64,000 bases of DNA, from positions 1 through 64,000 of the forward strand of contig JANXVY010000094.1 in NCBI GenBank assembly GCA_025351425.1, in the 5' to 3' direction. The notes beneath the pieces were generated by a model, which worked only from the letters and a program-made list of their open reading frames with translations, had not been told where the DNA came from and did no database searches. Numbering within the stretch: position 1 is the stretch's first letter; each line of letters opens with the position of its first letter. Origin of the DNA: Hyphomicrobium sp. Lineage in GTDB: Bacteria > Pseudomonadota > Alphaproteobacteria > Rhizobiales > Hyphomicrobiaceae. A program made the translations under genes and the position numbers. Of the stretch, positions 46,498-58,426 are shown piece by piece.

Positions 46498-46665
46498 TCC
46501 CTCTCCCCATGCTCGTCACTGGCATGGGGAGAGGGTTAGGGTGAGGGGCGGCCGCAAGTGCCGTTGGATTTGAAAGTTTGGATGCCAATAAACACGGCGC
46601 CGCGTGTGGGACCGCCGCTCACCCCGACCCTCTCCCCGTCAAGTGCAACAACGGGGAGAGAGGGA
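46498..46665. repeat. Palindromic dispersed repeat (CCCTCTCCCC family), between rbfA and truB
   Basis: CCCTCTCCCCATGCTC, then GCATGGGGAGAGGGTTAGGG and TGAGGGGCGGC; about 60 bases later the inverse CCGCTCACCCCGACCCTCTC and CCCGTCA...AACGGGGAGAGAGGG. The centre is larger than in the murF and murD copies, suggesting an insertion or divergence. It fills most of the rbfA-truB spacer. Confidence 0.75.
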
Positions 46666-46686
46666 AGGAAGTGCGCGCCACGTCGG

Positions 46687-47172
46687 CTACTTCTTCTCGA
46701 TGTCCTGGCGGACACGGTCTGAGTGGAGCAGTTTGTCGATGCGCATCGCCTCGTCGAACGTTTCGTCGTGGCGGAAGCGAACCTCTGGGGCAAACTTCAG
46801 GTTCACCGCTTTGGCGATCACGCTGCGGATGAATTTCTTATGCGTGTTGAGCGCGTCCACCACGGCCTCGACCTTCAATCCGCCAAGCGGCATCACGTAG
46901 ACCGTCGCCAGCTTCAGGTCGGTCGACATGCGCACTTCAGGGATCGTCACCACGGACGCCGCCAGCACGTCGTCATGGATCTCGCCACGTGACAGCACTG
47001 CGGCCAGTTCGTGACGAATCATTTCGCCGACGCGCAGCATCCGCTGCGAGGGGCCAATTGCAGCGCCTGGAACTGCGGACTTGGATTTGGTCTTGGGCCT
47101 CGGCTTGCGGTCGTCGTCATCGTCGCGGTTTTTGCCGCGGCCAGCGCGCACGCGTGAATTGCTGTTTGCCAT
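46687..47172 (-). CDS. rbfA: Ribosome-binding factor A
   Basis: 30S maturation factor with a single KH fold. 161 residues: a basic N-terminal extension ([20 protein letters not shown]), then [39 protein letters not shown], and [20 protein letters not shown] near the end, all family blocks. The N-terminal extension of about 45 residues is unusual in length. It follows infB after about 390 bases. Confidence 0.95.
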   Translation of the reverse strand: MANSNSRVRAGRGKNRDDDDDRKPRPKTKSKSAVPGAAIGPSQRMLRVGEMIRHELAAVLSRGEIHDDVLAASVVTIPEVRMSTDLKLATVYVMPLGGLKVEAVVDALNTHKKFIRSVIAKAVNLKFAPEVRFRHDETFDEAMRIDKLLHSDRVRQDIEKK

Positions 47173-47564
47173 CTCTGCTCCGCCGCGGAGTCGAACCGCG
47201 CACGGCCTCTTGTTCAGTGAAATTCGAAGCCGCGACTGATAGCGGCTTGCTGCACGGATGGCAATGGCGGGAACGCCTGAAAGGGCCTTTGCTTTGCGCG
47301 CGGCCGCAGCGCAAGCGGCGTAAAGCGGTCAAGGCCGGACATTGGACCCACAGTGGACCCAAATCGCCGATCGCGGGGAGATTGAGACTGGCTTTCGGGA
47401 TCGTGAGCTCTACCTTGGCCCATCCCGATTGGCGCAGATAGAGGCCGGCTGCGTTCTCACAACACTCTTGCGGAACACTCTTGCGGAGGACGTGGCGGCA
47501 AGGGGGCTTGGGGGTTTTGGCCCCCTTGACCCCGTTACCGTTTTTGTCGTGCCGCAAGGGCGGA
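47173..47564. other. 392-base spacer between infB and rbfA
   Basis: No convincing gene. It contains a direct repeat of about 14 bases (ACACTCTTGCGGA twice near 47462-47487) and a long GC hairpin at 47500-47527. Codon pattern is absent on both strands. An rbfA promoter could lie here, but hexamers are not clear. Confidence 0.5.
47498..47550. repeat. GC-rich hairpin repeat (copy 4), downstream of infB
   Basis: AAGGGGGCTTGGGGGTTTTG followed by GCCCCCTT pairs over eight or more bases, and ACCCCGTTACCGTTTTTGTC follows. It lies about 40 bases after the infB stop (minus strand) and may end the infB transcript; A/T runs flank it. Confidence 0.45.
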
Positions 47565-50546
47565 TTACAGCGTTCTTGCGATCGTCTCGACCTGGAAGCA
47601 CTCGATTTCGTCGTTCTCGCGAATGTCCTGGTAATTCGCGAACGCCATTCCGCATTCCTGGCCCGACGGCACCTCTTTGACTTCGTCCTTGAAGCGCTTG
47701 AGGATCGAGAGCGTGCCTTCGTGGATGACGACCTTGTCGCGCAGCAGGCGAACCTTCGCGCCGCGTTCCACCTTGCCTTCGGTGACAATACAGCCCGCGA
47801 CCTTGCCGACCTTGGTGATGTTGAACACCTGCTTGATCGTCGCGTAGCCGAGGAAGTTCTCCTTCTTGGTGGGCGCCAAGAGCCCCGACATCGCCGCTTT
47901 CACGTCATCCACCAGATCGTAGATGATCGAGTAGTAGCGGATTTCGATGCCCTGCTGTTCGGCCGCCTGCTTCGCCTGCGCGTTGGCGCGGACATTGAAG
48001 CCGATCACGATCGTGCGCGAGGCGTTGGCAAGTGCGATATCGCTCTCGGTGATCTGGCCGACGCCTGAGTGGACGATGCGCGCCATGACTTCTTCGTTGC
48101 CGACCTTGGCGAGCGAGCCGAGGATGGCTTCGACCGAGCCCTGCACGTCGCCCTTGACGATCAGGTTGAACTCCTGCTTGCCGGCGGCGTCCTTCAGGTT
48201 CTGCATCATCTGTTCGAGCGTGCGCGGCGTGCCGGCAGAGCCCAGCGTCTCGCGACGCTTTCTGATGCGATAGTCGGTGATTTCGCGGGCGCGGGCTTCG
48301 CTTTCGACGACGGCGAAGGCATCGCCGGCTTCAGGTGCGCTATCGAAGCCCAAGACTTCGACGGGAACCGAAGGGCCGGCGGACGGCGTGTTGTCGCCGT
48401 GGTCGTCGATCAGGGCGCGGACGCGGCCCCAGGCCTGGCCCGCCACGATGATGTCGCCGACCTTCAACGTGCCGCGCTGTACGAGCACGGTGCCGACCGG
48501 ACCGCGGCCGCGTTCGAGCTTGGCTTCGATGACGGCGCCTTCGGCAGGACGATCGACGTTCGCCTTCAAGTCGAGGATTTCGGCCTGAAGGTGGATCGCC
48601 TCCAGCAGCTTGTCGAGGTTCGTCTTCTTGGTGGCGGAGACGAGCACATCCTGCGTGTCGCCCGACAGACTTTCGACCACGATATCATGAGCGAGCAGCT
48701 CGGTGCGCACGCGCATCGGATCGGACTGCGGCTTGTCCATCTTGTTGATCGCAACGATGATCGGCACGCCGGCGGCTTTCGCGTGGCTGATCGCCTCGAT
48801 CGTTTGCGGCATGACGCCGTCGTCGCCGGCCACGACCAGCACGACGATGTCGGTGACCTTGGCGCCGCGCGAGCGCATGGCCGTGAAGGCTGCGTGGCCC
48901 GGCGTATCGATGAAGGTGACCTTCTCGCCAGAGGGGGTCAGCACCTGATAGGCGCCGATGTGCTGGGTGATGCCGCCGGCTTCGCCGGACACGACGTTGG
49001 TCTGCCGGATCGCGTCGAGCAGCGAGGTCTTGCCGTGGTCGACGTGGCCCATGATGGTGACCACGGGGGCGCGCGGTAGCATGGAGCTGTCGTCGGCGTC
49101 CTTCTTGCCCACGAAGTCGATTTCGACATCGGCTTCGGACACCCGCTTGGCCGTGTGGCCGAATTCGCCCACGAGCAGCTCGGCGGTGTCGGCATCGATC
49201 ACGTCGGTGATCTTGTGCATCGCGCCTTCCTTCATCAAGAACTTGATGAGGTCGACGCCGCGCTCGGTCATGCGGTTGGCGAGTTCCTGGATGGTGATCG
49301 CATCTGGAATAATAACTTCGCGCACGATCTTCTCACGGGTCTGGGTGATGCCCATGGCCTTGAGCTTTTCGCGTTCGCGCTTGCGCTTCAAGGACGCGAG
49401 CGAGCGTTCGCGCTGGTGCTCGTCGAAGGCGTTGTTGATCGTCAGCTTGCCGCGAGCTTTTTCATCGAGCTTGGGCGGAGCTTTGGGGATTTTCGAATAA
49501 TCGATGACGCCGCCGCGCTTCTTGCGCACGTCGTCGTCGCCTTCGGTCACGGGTACGGCCGCGGCGCGCACGGGCACCTGGCGGGTGGGACGCTTGATTT
49601 CGCTCGGATCGGGCGCGCTCGGCACGATCGGCGCGGGACGGCGGTCACGCGGCAACTCGATGTTGCGCGGGCGGCCGGCTTCACGCGGCATGAAAGAGGG
49701 TGCGTTGGCCGTGGGTGCGACCGAGCGCGGACGGTCACGATCGTAGCCGCCGGTCGAATGGCCGCCTGCGGGGCGGTCACGCGGGGGGCCGCGGTCGTCG
49801 CCGCTGCGGGCATAGGGCGCCGATCCGCCAGGACGCTGGGCGCCGGAGGGCGCGGACATGGGCGCACGCGGCGAGGACATGGGCGCACGCGGCGAGGACG
49901 CGACCGGGAGCGGGCGCGCGGACGGTGAGGACGGGGCCGTTGAGGATGTAGCCTGCGGGCGGTCGCCAGCGGCGCGAACCGGGGCTGAGTGCGCCGGTGT
50001 TTGGCCAGAACGGACTTCGGGGGCTTTCACTTCCGGGGCTTTGACGCCGGGCGTCTTCGCCTCGGGCAGTTTGGCTTCGACGGGCTTCACCGCGGCGGCG
50101 GGTTCCACCGCTGGCGGCGACTTCGCGGCGAGAGCTGCGGCGTCGGCTGCGGCTTGGGCGGCGAGAGCTGCGCGTTCCCGTTCGGCAATGACTGCCTTGG
50201 AGCGATCGTCCTCTTCGCGTTCACGGGCGGCGGCCAGCGCGCGGGCGCGGGCATCCTGTTCGCCCACCGAAAGCGTGCGTCCGGCGGTCTGGCGCGGGGG
50301 CTCGGCCGGTGGGGCCATTTCGCGCGCCGGCATGACGCGCTGCTCGACGACAGGAGCTGACCGTTCGACCACTGGCTCGGGACCGGTGAGCTTGCGGGTC
50401 TTCTTCTTTTCCACAACCACCGCTTTGGAACGGCCGTGGCTGAAGTTCTGCCGCACCTGACCAGACTCAACCGTGCGCTGCAGGGTCAGCGGCTTGCGTG
50501 CGCCCCCGCCTGTTGTCTTACCGGTCGAATCTTTCGTTTCCGTCAT
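47565..50546 (-). CDS. infB: Translation initiation factor IF-2
   Basis: GTPase that brings initiator tRNA to the 30S subunit. 993 residues. The first about 400 form an Ala/Pro/Arg/Glu-rich linker with a repeated SSPRAPMS unit, usual in alphaproteobacteria. The IF2_N-type helix is at about 405-470, the G domain starts with [14 protein letters not shown] near residue 500, with DTPGHAAF and NKMDKPQ, then domains II-IV ending [13 protein letters not shown]. ylxR precedes it by 46 bases, the usual nusA-ylxR-infB order. Confidence 0.98.
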   Translation of the reverse strand: MTETKDSTGKTTGGGARKPLTLQRTVESGQVRQNFSHGRSKAVVVEKKKTRKLTGPEPVVERSAPVVEQRVMPAREMAPPAEPPRQTAGRTLSVGEQDARARALAAAREREEDDRSKAVIAERERAALAAQAAADAAALAAKSPPAVEPAAAVKPVEAKLPEAKTPGVKAPEVKAPEVRSGQTPAHSAPVRAAGDRPQATSSTAPSSPSARPLPVASSPRAPMSSPRAPMSAPSGAQRPGGSAPYARSGDDRGPPRDRPAGGHSTGGYDRDRPRSVAPTANAPSFMPREAGRPRNIELPRDRRPAPIVPSAPDPSEIKRPTRQVPVRAAAVPVTEGDDDVRKKRGGVIDYSKIPKAPPKLDEKARGKLTINNAFDEHQRERSLASLKRKREREKLKAMGITQTREKIVREVIIPDAITIQELANRMTERGVDLIKFLMKEGAMHKITDVIDADTAELLVGEFGHTAKRVSEADVEIDFVGKKDADDSSMLPRAPVVTIMGHVDHGKTSLLDAIRQTNVVSGEAGGITQHIGAYQVLTPSGEKVTFIDTPGHAAFTAMRSRGAKVTDIVVLVVAGDDGVMPQTIEAISHAKAAGVPIIVAINKMDKPQSDPMRVRTELLAHDIVVESLSGDTQDVLVSATKKTNLDKLLEAIHLQAEILDLKANVDRPAEGAVIEAKLERGRGPVGTVLVQRGTLKVGDIIVAGQAWGRVRALIDDHGDNTPSAGPSVPVEVLGFDSAPEAGDAFAVVESEARAREITDYRIRKRRETLGSAGTPRTLEQMMQNLKDAAGKQEFNLIVKGDVQGSVEAILGSLAKVGNEEVMARIVHSGVGQITESDIALANASRTIVIGFNVRANAQAKQAAEQQGIEIRYYSIIYDLVDDVKAAMSGLLAPTKKENFLGYATIKQVFNITKVGKVAGCIVTEGKVERGAKVRLLRDKVVIHEGTLSILKRFKDEVKEVPSGQECGMAFANYQDIRENDEIECFQVETIARTL

Positions 50547-50592
50547 GCGATTTCCGTCCGAACTCTCAAGATTTACAGGCTGTTAACGCATT

Positions 50593-51258
50593 TTACGACG
50601 TCGCTGGCGAAGCCCTGAAGCGCATCAAACGCTTCGCTTCTTCCAGCAGCCGCGTCGCCGCTCCGCCCGATAGGATAGCAGCATGTACCACATTTGACCG
50701 GCCTATGGCCAAACTGATTTGTTCAATTGTGAGGCCTGCGATGATTGTGGGGGAATTTCCCGCGGCCGTTACAATCGCGTTGTATTTACGGTTAAGACGG
50801 TCCGTGCCGTCGTCGGCGCCATCACTGCCATGCAGTAGTCCTGCGACATCGCCGCGCTCCAGGGCTGCTTCGACCTTCGCGAACCCCGGCGTCACGAGGC
50901 CCGCCTTGTTGGCCAGCGACAGCGCGTCCAGTACGCGTTTCAACAGCAAGGCTTCGACGCGGACTGGCAGCTCGGCCGGCGCCGTCACCGCGCGCTTCAG
51001 GCTCTTGGCAAACACGTTGCGACGCACGGCCTCCTCCAGCTGCGCGCGGGTCCCCGTAATCCACACACCGCGGCCCGGCAGACGGCGCGCAAGATCGGGC
51101 ACCATCACGCCATCCAGCCCTGCGCCAAACCGGATCATCTCCTCTACGGGGCGCACCACGCGCGTCAGAGCGCACAGACGTTCCGGGCCGGTCAGCTCGG
51201 GGGCATCTGCGAACTCGTCTGCGATGGTTTGATCGTCGGCTTCACCGTCGGCCAGGAT
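50593..51258 (-). CDS. ylxR: YlxR-type RNA-binding protein fused to an L7Ae-like domain; unusual start codon
   Basis: The nusA-infB spacer gene. The first standard start (GTG 51159) would remove the conserved RLCALTR segment. Extending the frame upstream gives ILADGEADDQTIADEF and LTGPERLCALTRVVRPVEEM, with an AGGAG six bases before ATC 51258 and no ATG, GTG or TTG in that frame. Related proteins begin MLA-, matching ATC CTG GCC here. The YlxR part has DLARRLPGRGVWIT; the C-terminal half (about 115-215) has the L7Ae-like AGLTIEQISLAIGRSNVVHA. I place the start at the ATC; CTG 51255 is the alternative. 221 residues. Confidence 0.8.
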   Translation of the reverse strand: MLADGEADDQTIADEFADAPELTGPERLCALTRVVRPVEEMIRFGAGLDGVMVPDLARRLPGRGVWITGTRAQLEEAVRRNVFAKSLKRAVTAPAELPVRVEALLLKRVLDALSLANKAGLVTPGFAKVEAALERGDVAGLLHGSDGADDGTDRLNRKYNAIVTAAGNSPTIIAGLTIEQISLAIGRSNVVHAAILSGGAATRLLEEAKRLMRFRASPATS

Positions 51259-51265
51259 GTGCTCC

Positions 51266-52978
<1,713 letters not shown>

Positions 52979-52992
52979 GGTTTATTCCTCTG

Positions 52993-53733
52993 TCACTTTT
53001 TCGTTTCGTTTTGTTCGTCGTTGTCGTGATCGATGTTGGTGTCGAGGTCGGATTCGTCCATCTCGATGCCGTCACCTGCGGCACTTGCACCGCCACCCGC
53101 CTTGTCCTTCTTCGCCCGCGTCAGGGCTTCGCGGATCAGGTCGTCGGTCAGCACCAGCTTGGCGTCGGACACGAGATGCACGGGGAAGCCCAGCAGCTTG
53201 CGGCCGATGCCCTCCACGTCGCATTCCATCAGCACTTCGCCGTTCTCGAAACCTTCGAGGCTGCCCTTGAACCTGCGCCGGTTGTCGACCGGCTGCTTCA
53301 GTTCGATCTTGGCTTCGTAGCCGGCCCAATCCTCGAAGTCGGACGGGCGCACCAAGGGCCGGTCGATGCCGGGCGACGACACTTCGAGACGGTAGGCGCC
53401 CGCAAGCACTTCGTTCACGTCGAGGACCGGGGACACTTGCTTGGAAATCGTTTCGCAATCGTCAATGGTGATCGTGCCGTCCGGGCGCTCCGCCATGATC
53501 TGGACGGTCTTGCCTTCCTTGCCCGAGACCATCACGCGCACCAGGCGAAAGCCCAGATCGACCAGCGTCGGCTCGATGATCGCTGCAAACTGGGCGGCGA
53601 GGCCGGATTCCACGATAAAGCGCTCGGTCGGCGCGCGGTCACCATCGTCGGGGGCCGACTGCATTTCGTCGTCTGGGGACTCGTCGTGGTCTTCGTTCAC
53701 AGCTGGTATGGCGCTCTGTTTCAAAGTCTTCAA
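52993..53733 (-). CDS. rimP: Ribosome maturation factor RimP
   Basis: 30S assembly factor. 246 residues, longer than the family core of about 150: an acidic N-terminal leader (NEDHDESPDDEMQSAPDDGD) and an acidic tail rich in Asp/Asn after residue 200. The core has AAIIEPTLVDLGFRLVRVMV, DCETISKQVSPVLDV and YRLEVSSPGIDRPL, which are diagnostic. It heads the rimP-nusA-ylxR-infB unit; a 207-base spacer with a hairpin repeat lies upstream. Confidence 0.96.
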   Translation of the reverse strand: MKTLKQSAIPAVNEDHDESPDDEMQSAPDDGDRAPTERFIVESGLAAQFAAIIEPTLVDLGFRLVRVMVSGKEGKTVQIMAERPDGTITIDDCETISKQVSPVLDVNEVLAGAYRLEVSSPGIDRPLVRPSDFEDWAGYEAKIELKQPVDNRRRFKGSLEGFENGEVLMECDVEGIGRKLLGFPVHLVSDAKLVLTDDLIREALTRAKKDKAGGGASAAGDGIEMDESDLDTNIDHDNDEQNETKK

Positions 53734-53861
53734 TGCGGGATTGTCCCGGACCCTCGCGGGCCGGATCGTGCAGGTTCACAATGTCTTGGATAGGATGTCA
53801 GGTAAGCCAAATGGCCCGGATTTGCAAGCGAATTCCGGGCCGTTCTTCCTGCTGCGCAGGC

Positions 53862-53940
53862 AGGGCTATCGCGAAGCAAAGCTCCGCTTTGACGCACCCC
53901 ATTCGAGGGGCGCCCCCTCGAACTCCCCTCTTTTTGGGGC
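53862..53940. repeat. GC-rich double-hairpin repeat (copy 5), before trmB stop
   Basis: AGCAAAGCTCCGCTTTG (53876-53892) and CGAGGGGCGCCCCCTCG (53904-53920) are adjacent hairpins, followed by AACTCCCCTCTTTTTGGGG, which can form a third. The layout matches the copy at 10481 (GAACTCCCCTC is identical). It lies between trmB's stop and rimP and could end trmB transcripts. Confidence 0.6.
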
Positions 53941-54642
53941 TTAGGTCACGCAATCTTTGCGCCGGAACCTGAAATAATAGCGCGCGCGGCCCTCCCGGAC
54001 GGCTTTCTGCTCGTAACGGGTTTGCGGCCAATCATCGCCGCGGATGCGCCAGTCCTCGGGCCCCAAGGCCGGCCACTCGAACGCTGGATGGGGCATGACG
54101 GCGAGCAGGATCGTGCGGGCGTAGTCGCCGATGTCGGTGCCGATGCGAAGCTCCGCGCCCGGCTTCAGGACGCGGGCCAGTTCGGCGAGCAACGGCGTAC
54201 CGATCAAGCGGCGCTTGACGTGCTTTTTCTTCGGCCAGGGGTCGGGAAAGAGAATGAAGGCGCGGGCCACGGAAGCGTCCAGCAGCCAGCGCAGCAAGGG
54301 CCGCGCGTCGTCGGCATGGAGCCGGATGTTGGTCAGACCGCGGTCTTCAATGCCGCCCAATGCCTTGACCACGCCGTCCTCGAAGGGTTCGCACCCGATC
54401 AGCGTCACGCCCGGATTGTGCTCGGCCTGCCAAAGCATGTGCTCGGCGCCGCCGAAGCCGATTTCGAGCCAGACGTCGCGGTCCGGGGGGATCTGCGCCG
54501 CCGTCGGTTGCGTCAGTTCGAGTGCGAATTTGGAAAGGTTCTCGTCCCAGAGCCGCTGCTGGCGCGGCCCGAACGAGCGCGCGCGCCGGCGCCCGAACGA
54601 GCGCAGTTCGGAGGTATGGGGGTGGTCGTCGGTATCGGTCAT
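53941..54642 (-). CDS. trmB: tRNA (guanine-N7-)-methyltransferase TrmB
   Basis: Forms m7G46 in tRNA. Start at ATG 54642 (233 residues), because the longer frame from 54696 reads through a hairpin repeat. WLEIGFGGAEH is the SAM loop; LIGCEPFEDGVVKAL and FPDPWPKKKHVKRRL are diagnostic, and TDIGDYA follows. It lies about 220 bases from metK. Confidence 0.95.
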   Translation of the reverse strand: MTDTDDHPHTSELRSFGRRRARSFGPRQQRLWDENLSKFALELTQPTAAQIPPDRDVWLEIGFGGAEHMLWQAEHNPGVTLIGCEPFEDGVVKALGGIEDRGLTNIRLHADDARPLLRWLLDASVARAFILFPDPWPKKKHVKRRLIGTPLLAELARVLKPGAELRIGTDIGDYARTILLAVMPHPAFEWPALGPEDWRIRGDDWPQTRYEQKAVREGRARYYFRFRRKDCVT

Positions 54643-54654
54643 TTCATTTCGCTG

Positions 54655-54721
54655 CGCGTGTGGGGCGACCGCCCCACACCCCGTTCGGAGGGACACCCTC
54701 TGAACCTCCCGCCCTTTTGGA
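54655..54721. repeat. GC-rich double-hairpin repeat (copy 6), trmB leader
   Basis: GTGGGGCGACCGCCCCAC (54660-54677) then CGGAGGGACACCCTCTG (54685-54701) and AACCTCCCGCCCTTTTGG. Same two-hairpin order as copies 1 and 5. Confidence 0.55.
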
Positions 54722-54757
54722 CCGATGTGAAAGCGGCTTGGTGGATTATGTCCCCCT

Positions 54758-54862
54758 AGAGCCCTTCCGCTTCAAATATAATCGCGGAAGCACTCTAGGT
54801 CTTTGTTTTGCCGTGCTTCTTTTAAGAAAGGCCGCTGCACACTTTTCCTCACAACCACTCTA
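54758..54862. repeat. Dispersed ~70-bp intergenic repeat, copy C, after metK
   Basis: CTAGAGCCCTTCCGC...GCGGAAGCACTCTAGG forms a palindrome at 54758-54798; then TCTTTGTTTTGCCGTGCTTC, TGCACACTTTTCC and a last CACTCTAA match copy A at 130-207 box by box. It ends four bases before the metK stop. Confidence 0.6.
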
Positions 54863-54865
54863 ACT

Positions 54866-56071
54866 TTAGACCGCCTTCTTGATAATCTCGGCGAGGTCGG
54901 TCTTTTCCCACGAGAAGCCGCCGTCCTTGTCGGGCTGGCGGCCGAAGTGGCCGTAGGCCGACGTGCGGGCGTAGATCGGCTTGTTGAGGTCGAGGTGCTT
55001 GCGGATGCCACGCGGCGTCAGGTCCATCGATACGGCGACGGCCTTCTCGATTGCGGCTTCGTCGACCTTGCCAGTGCCGTGGGTGTCGACGTAGATCGAC
55101 AAGGGCTTCGCGACGCCGATGGCGTAGGACAGCTGGATCGTGCAGCGCTCCGCGAGGCCGGCCGCCACCACGTTTTTCGCCAGGTAGCGGGATGCGTAGG
55201 CTGCCGAGCGGTCGACCTTGGTCGGGTCCTTGCCCGAAAACGCGCCGCCGCCGTGGGGCGCTGCGCCGCCGTAGGTGTCGACGATGATCTTACGGCCCGT
55301 GAGGCCGCAGTCGCCGTCGGGGCCGCCGATGTAGAATGCGCCTGTCGGGTTGATGTGCCAGACCGTGTCCTTGCTGATCCAGCCCTCGGGAAGCGCGTTG
55401 CGCACGTAGGGCTCGATGATGTCGCGCACCTTGGACGACGACAGGTCCTTGACGATGTGCTGATGGGACACGACGATCGCGGTGACGCCGACCGGCTTGC
55501 CGTTCTCGTAGCGGACCGTCACCTGGCTCTTGCTGTCGGGGCCGAGCTTGGCGGCTTCGCCCTTGCCGGACTTACGCGCGTGGGCGAGGTCGGCGAGGAT
55601 CTTGTGGGCGTAATAAATGGGCGCCGGCATCAGTTCCGGCGTGTCGGTGCAGGCGTAGCCGAACATGATGCCCTGGTCGCCTGCGCCTTCTTCCTGGTTG
55701 CTCGGCTGCTTGGCGTCAACGCCGGCCGCGATGTCGGCCGACTGGCCGTGCAGCAGGACTTCGATGTTGCAGTTGGCCCAGTGGAAGCCGTCCTGCTCGT
55801 AGCCGATATCCTTGATGGCCTTGCGGGCGACGTCTTGAATCATCGCCACCGTCACGGCCTTCGGCGTGTTGGAGTATTCGCCGGCGATGATGACGCGCTG
55901 CGTCGTCGCCATGGTCTCGCAAGCCGCGCGGATCGCCCAGGGGTCCAGCTTGGCCGCAAGGCTTTCGCGATAGAAGGCGTCCACTACCTCGTCCGAAATG
56001 CGATCGCAAACCTTGTCAGGATGGCCTTCGGAAACGGATTCGCTCGTGAACAGAAATGATTTGCGTGCCAC
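54866..56071 (-). CDS. metK: S-adenosylmethionine synthetase MetK
   Basis: Makes SAM from Met and ATP. 401 residues with a GTG start ([21 protein letters not shown]). The adenine loop [12 protein letters not shown] and the P-loop-like [19 protein letters not shown] are the two PROSITE-type signatures. A purine-rich CTGGGGG lies seven bases before the start. The 124-base leader between the XRE gene and metK shows no riboswitch I recognise. Confidence 0.98.
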   Translation of the reverse strand: MARKSFLFTSESVSEGHPDKVCDRISDEVVDAFYRESLAAKLDPWAIRAACETMATTQRVIIAGEYSNTPKAVTVAMIQDVARKAIKDIGYEQDGFHWANCNIEVLLHGQSADIAAGVDAKQPSNQEEGAGDQGIMFGYACTDTPELMPAPIYYAHKILADLAHARKSGKGEAAKLGPDSKSQVTVRYENGKPVGVTAIVVSHQHIVKDLSSSKVRDIIEPYVRNALPEGWISKDTVWHINPTGAFYIGGPDGDCGLTGRKIIVDTYGGAAPHGGGAFSGKDPTKVDRSAAYASRYLAKNVVAAGLAERCTIQLSYAIGVAKPLSIYVDTHGTGKVDEAAIEKAVAVSMDLTPRGIRKHLDLNKPIYARTSAYGHFGRQPDKDGGFSWEKTDLAEIIKKAV

Positions 56072-56195
56072 GTGGCCCCCAGGATTGCATCGGCGTTGAA
56101 CTGCTGGCGGGCCTTGTTGCAGTGATCGGGCAGGGGGTCAAGCTGACCTGCTCTGGCATGGACCAAACATCGCAGCCAAAGTCCCTGCGGCTTGC

Positions 56196-56681
56196 CTATA
56201 CCGTCGTGGCCTCTTGACCAGCGAGCGAGCGAACCAAGTCGATCACGGACCGGCGCACCTTGGGGTCGGTGATGCGTACAAATGCCTTGTTCAGTTCGAG
56301 CCCGTCGCGGCTGCCGAGGAAGTCAACGACGTAGGTCTCGGCCGGCCGTTCGGCGAAGCCGTGGGCGTTGACCGCGTCGGCGCCGCCCAATTCGTCGTAG
56401 AAAAACTGGACCGGCACGCCAAGCACATGGGCCAGATCGAAAAGGCGGCTTGCGCCGATGCGGTTGACGCCCTTTTCGTATTTCTGGACTTGCTGGAACG
56501 TCAGCCCAAGGCTTTCGCCCAGCTTTTCCTGGCTCATGCCCAGCAACATGCGGCGCAAGCGGACCCTGGAACCAACATGGCTATCCACCAGGTTCGCGCG
56601 CCGGGCATTGCGTTCTTCCGGGAGGGGGGCCGCAGGCTGGCGAGCGTCGTCTTCAGTATCCGTTGTCATTGGTTCATCCAT
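56196..56681 (-). CDS. XRE-family transcriptional regulator
   Basis: 161 residues. The HTH lies at about 38-92: RVRLRRMLLGMSQEKLGESL, then GLTFQQVQKYEKGVNRIGAS. A C-terminal region of about 65 residues is of unknown fold. The gene is a regular member of the lnt-XRE-metK order in Rhizobiales, where the cognate target is not well defined. It is 124 bases upstream of metK and may control it, which is inference. Confidence 0.92.
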   Translation of the reverse strand: MDEPMTTDTEDDARQPAAPLPEERNARRANLVDSHVGSRVRLRRMLLGMSQEKLGESLGLTFQQVQKYEKGVNRIGASRLFDLAHVLGVPVQFFYDELGGADAVNAHGFAERPAETYVVDFLGSRDGLELNKAFVRITDPKVRRSVIDLVRSLAGQEATTV

Positions 56682-56752
56682 TTACCATTCGCTCCCCAAG
56701 CAATCTTTAGGTGCGGTCAAAGGCCACGTCAACCTGCGGTGAAAAGGGGCGT

Positions 56753-58426
56753 TCACGGCTTCAATCTGTAGTGTTGCAACACCGCAATCCAGATCAGAAA
56801 CAGCAAGATATTCAGCACAAAAATCAGTTCGCCGAACATTGCGTAGATTGTCGGTGGCCGCGGTCCTGACAGTAAGCTGTCTATACTGCCGCGTGCGTCC
56901 AATTGAAGCAACGCCTGAATGCGCCCTTCTGGATCGATCACGGCGGAAATGCCGTTGTTAGCTGATCTGATCACGGTCAAACCTTGCTCAACGGCACGCA
57001 CGCGCGCCTGATGAAAGTGCTGGGGCGGGCCGGTCGAATCCCCGAACCAGCCGTCGTTCGTGACAATCAGTATGAGACCCGGGCGGGGGCCGCTACCCGT
57101 CACTTCGCCTGGGAAAATCGCCTCGTAGCAGATCAGCGGCGCGATCTTGGGCAAGCCTGGCACCACAAGCAAAGGTTTAGGAGTTTGACCGCGCGCAAAG
57201 CCGCCGCGCTGGCGCGTCAGGCTTTGCAGGCCGATGGCCTCAAGCGCCGCCTGGAATGGCAGGTATTCGCCAAACGGCACGAGATGCACTTTGTCGTAGA
57301 GCGTTGTCAGCACGCCGCCGGGACCTAGAACCAGCAGCGAATTGAAGACCTTGCGCTCGCCGGTTTCCTCATTGCGTTCCTGGCGCACGGCGCCTGTCAG
57401 CAAGTGGGCGCCCGGTGGCAGCAGCGCGCCGATCGCTGCCAAGGCCTCGGGATGATCGAGCGGCCCGAACGGCATGGCGGCTTCCGGCCAGACGAGATGC
57501 GTGATGCCGGCCAGATCGTCGATCTGACCTGCGGGATTGGTGCGGGAGAGCGCCAGATGGTCGGCGAAAATCGCCGGCTGTTTGGCCCCGCTCCACTTGT
57601 CGCGTTGGGGCACGCTTGGCTGCACGAGCCGCACCTTCACGCTGGGCAGATCCGGCGAGGGAGGTGCCGCCAGGTGCCAGCTGCCCAACGCAAACGCGAT
57701 CAGCAACGGCGCTGCGGACAGGGCGAGCGCCGTTTGCCTGCGGTTGCCGGCGGGCGTCGCGAGCACGACGGCCGGGATTGCACACAGGAAGACTGCCCAC
57801 AGCGTCAGGCCGTAGATACCAAACACGCTTGCCGACTGCAGAAGGGCGAGCGGATAGGTCAGCGCAAGGCCGGGCACATTCCAGGGAAATCCCGTGAACA
57901 GGTGGCCGCGCAGCCACTCCGTCAGCCCCAGGGCGATTGCCAGTGTCAGCACCCGGCAGATGGCGACGGTTTGGGGATAGGCCGCTATGTCTTGCGGCCA
58001 AACCCGCTGAGCGATTAAGGCCGCCAGCGCCCAGAACAGCGCCATGCCGGCCGGCAGCAGCGTGATCACGAAGGGGATCAGCCAGGCAAAGATTTCGGCT
58101 TCGACGAGGAAGGCTTCGCCGATCCACCACAGCCCCGAGAAGAAATATCCAAAGGCAAACCACCACGCAGCGTGGGCACTTGCGCGGGCTGGACGGGCAT
58201 CCCGCTGGGCGCCCTCGATCAGCCAGACCAGGACAGGGAAAGTCGCAAACAGCACCGGCCACAGGAAGAACGGCGCGAAGGCCAGTGTCGAAAGCGTGCC
58301 CGCCGTGAACGCAAGCGCGCGCTGGCGCCAGCCGCGCACCGACCTCACGGCTTCGGCGATGCGGGCCATCCTGCACCCGGGTTCCATGAGCGAGGGCGGC
58401 ACGCGAGGTTGCACGAGCGCTTCCAT
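56753..58426 (-). CDS. lnt: Apolipoprotein N-acyltransferase Lnt
   Basis: Adds the third acyl chain to lipoproteins at the periplasmic face of the inner membrane. 557 residues: about six membrane helices in the first 230, then a nitrilase-fold domain with the Glu of THLVWPEAAMPF, the Lys of TLYDKVHLVPFGEY and the nucleophile Cys in APLICYEAIFPG, then a last membrane helix. The ATG shares one base with the corC stop (TGATG), supporting this start, though the N-terminus before RGWRQRALAF is not conserved. Confidence 0.96.
   Translation of the reverse strand: MEALVQPRVPPSLMEPGCRMARIAEAVRSVRGWRQRALAFTAGTLSTLAFAPFFLWPVLFATFPVLVWLIEGAQRDARPARASAHAAWWFAFGYFFSGLWWIGEAFLVEAEIFAWLIPFVITLLPAGMALFWALAALIAQRVWPQDIAAYPQTVAICRVLTLAIALGLTEWLRGHLFTGFPWNVPGLALTYPLALLQSASVFGIYGLTLWAVFLCAIPAVVLATPAGNRRQTALALSAAPLLIAFALGSWHLAAPPSPDLPSVKVRLVQPSVPQRDKWSGAKQPAIFADHLALSRTNPAGQIDDLAGITHLVWPEAAMPFGPLDHPEALAAIGALLPPGAHLLTGAVRQERNEETGERKVFNSLLVLGPGGVLTTLYDKVHLVPFGEYLPFQAALEAIGLQSLTRQRGGFARGQTPKPLLVVPGLPKIAPLICYEAIFPGEVTGSGPRPGLILIVTNDGWFGDSTGPPQHFHQARVRAVEQGLTVIRSANNGISAVIDPEGRIQALLQLDARGSIDSLLSGPRPPTIYAMFGELIFVLNILLFLIWIAVLQHYRLKP

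Noticed and set aside
56072-56195. Possible SAM riboswitch in the metK leader
   Set aside because: I could not find the conserved cores of SAM-II, SAM-V or SAM/SAH types; the few short complementary stretches are expected by chance.
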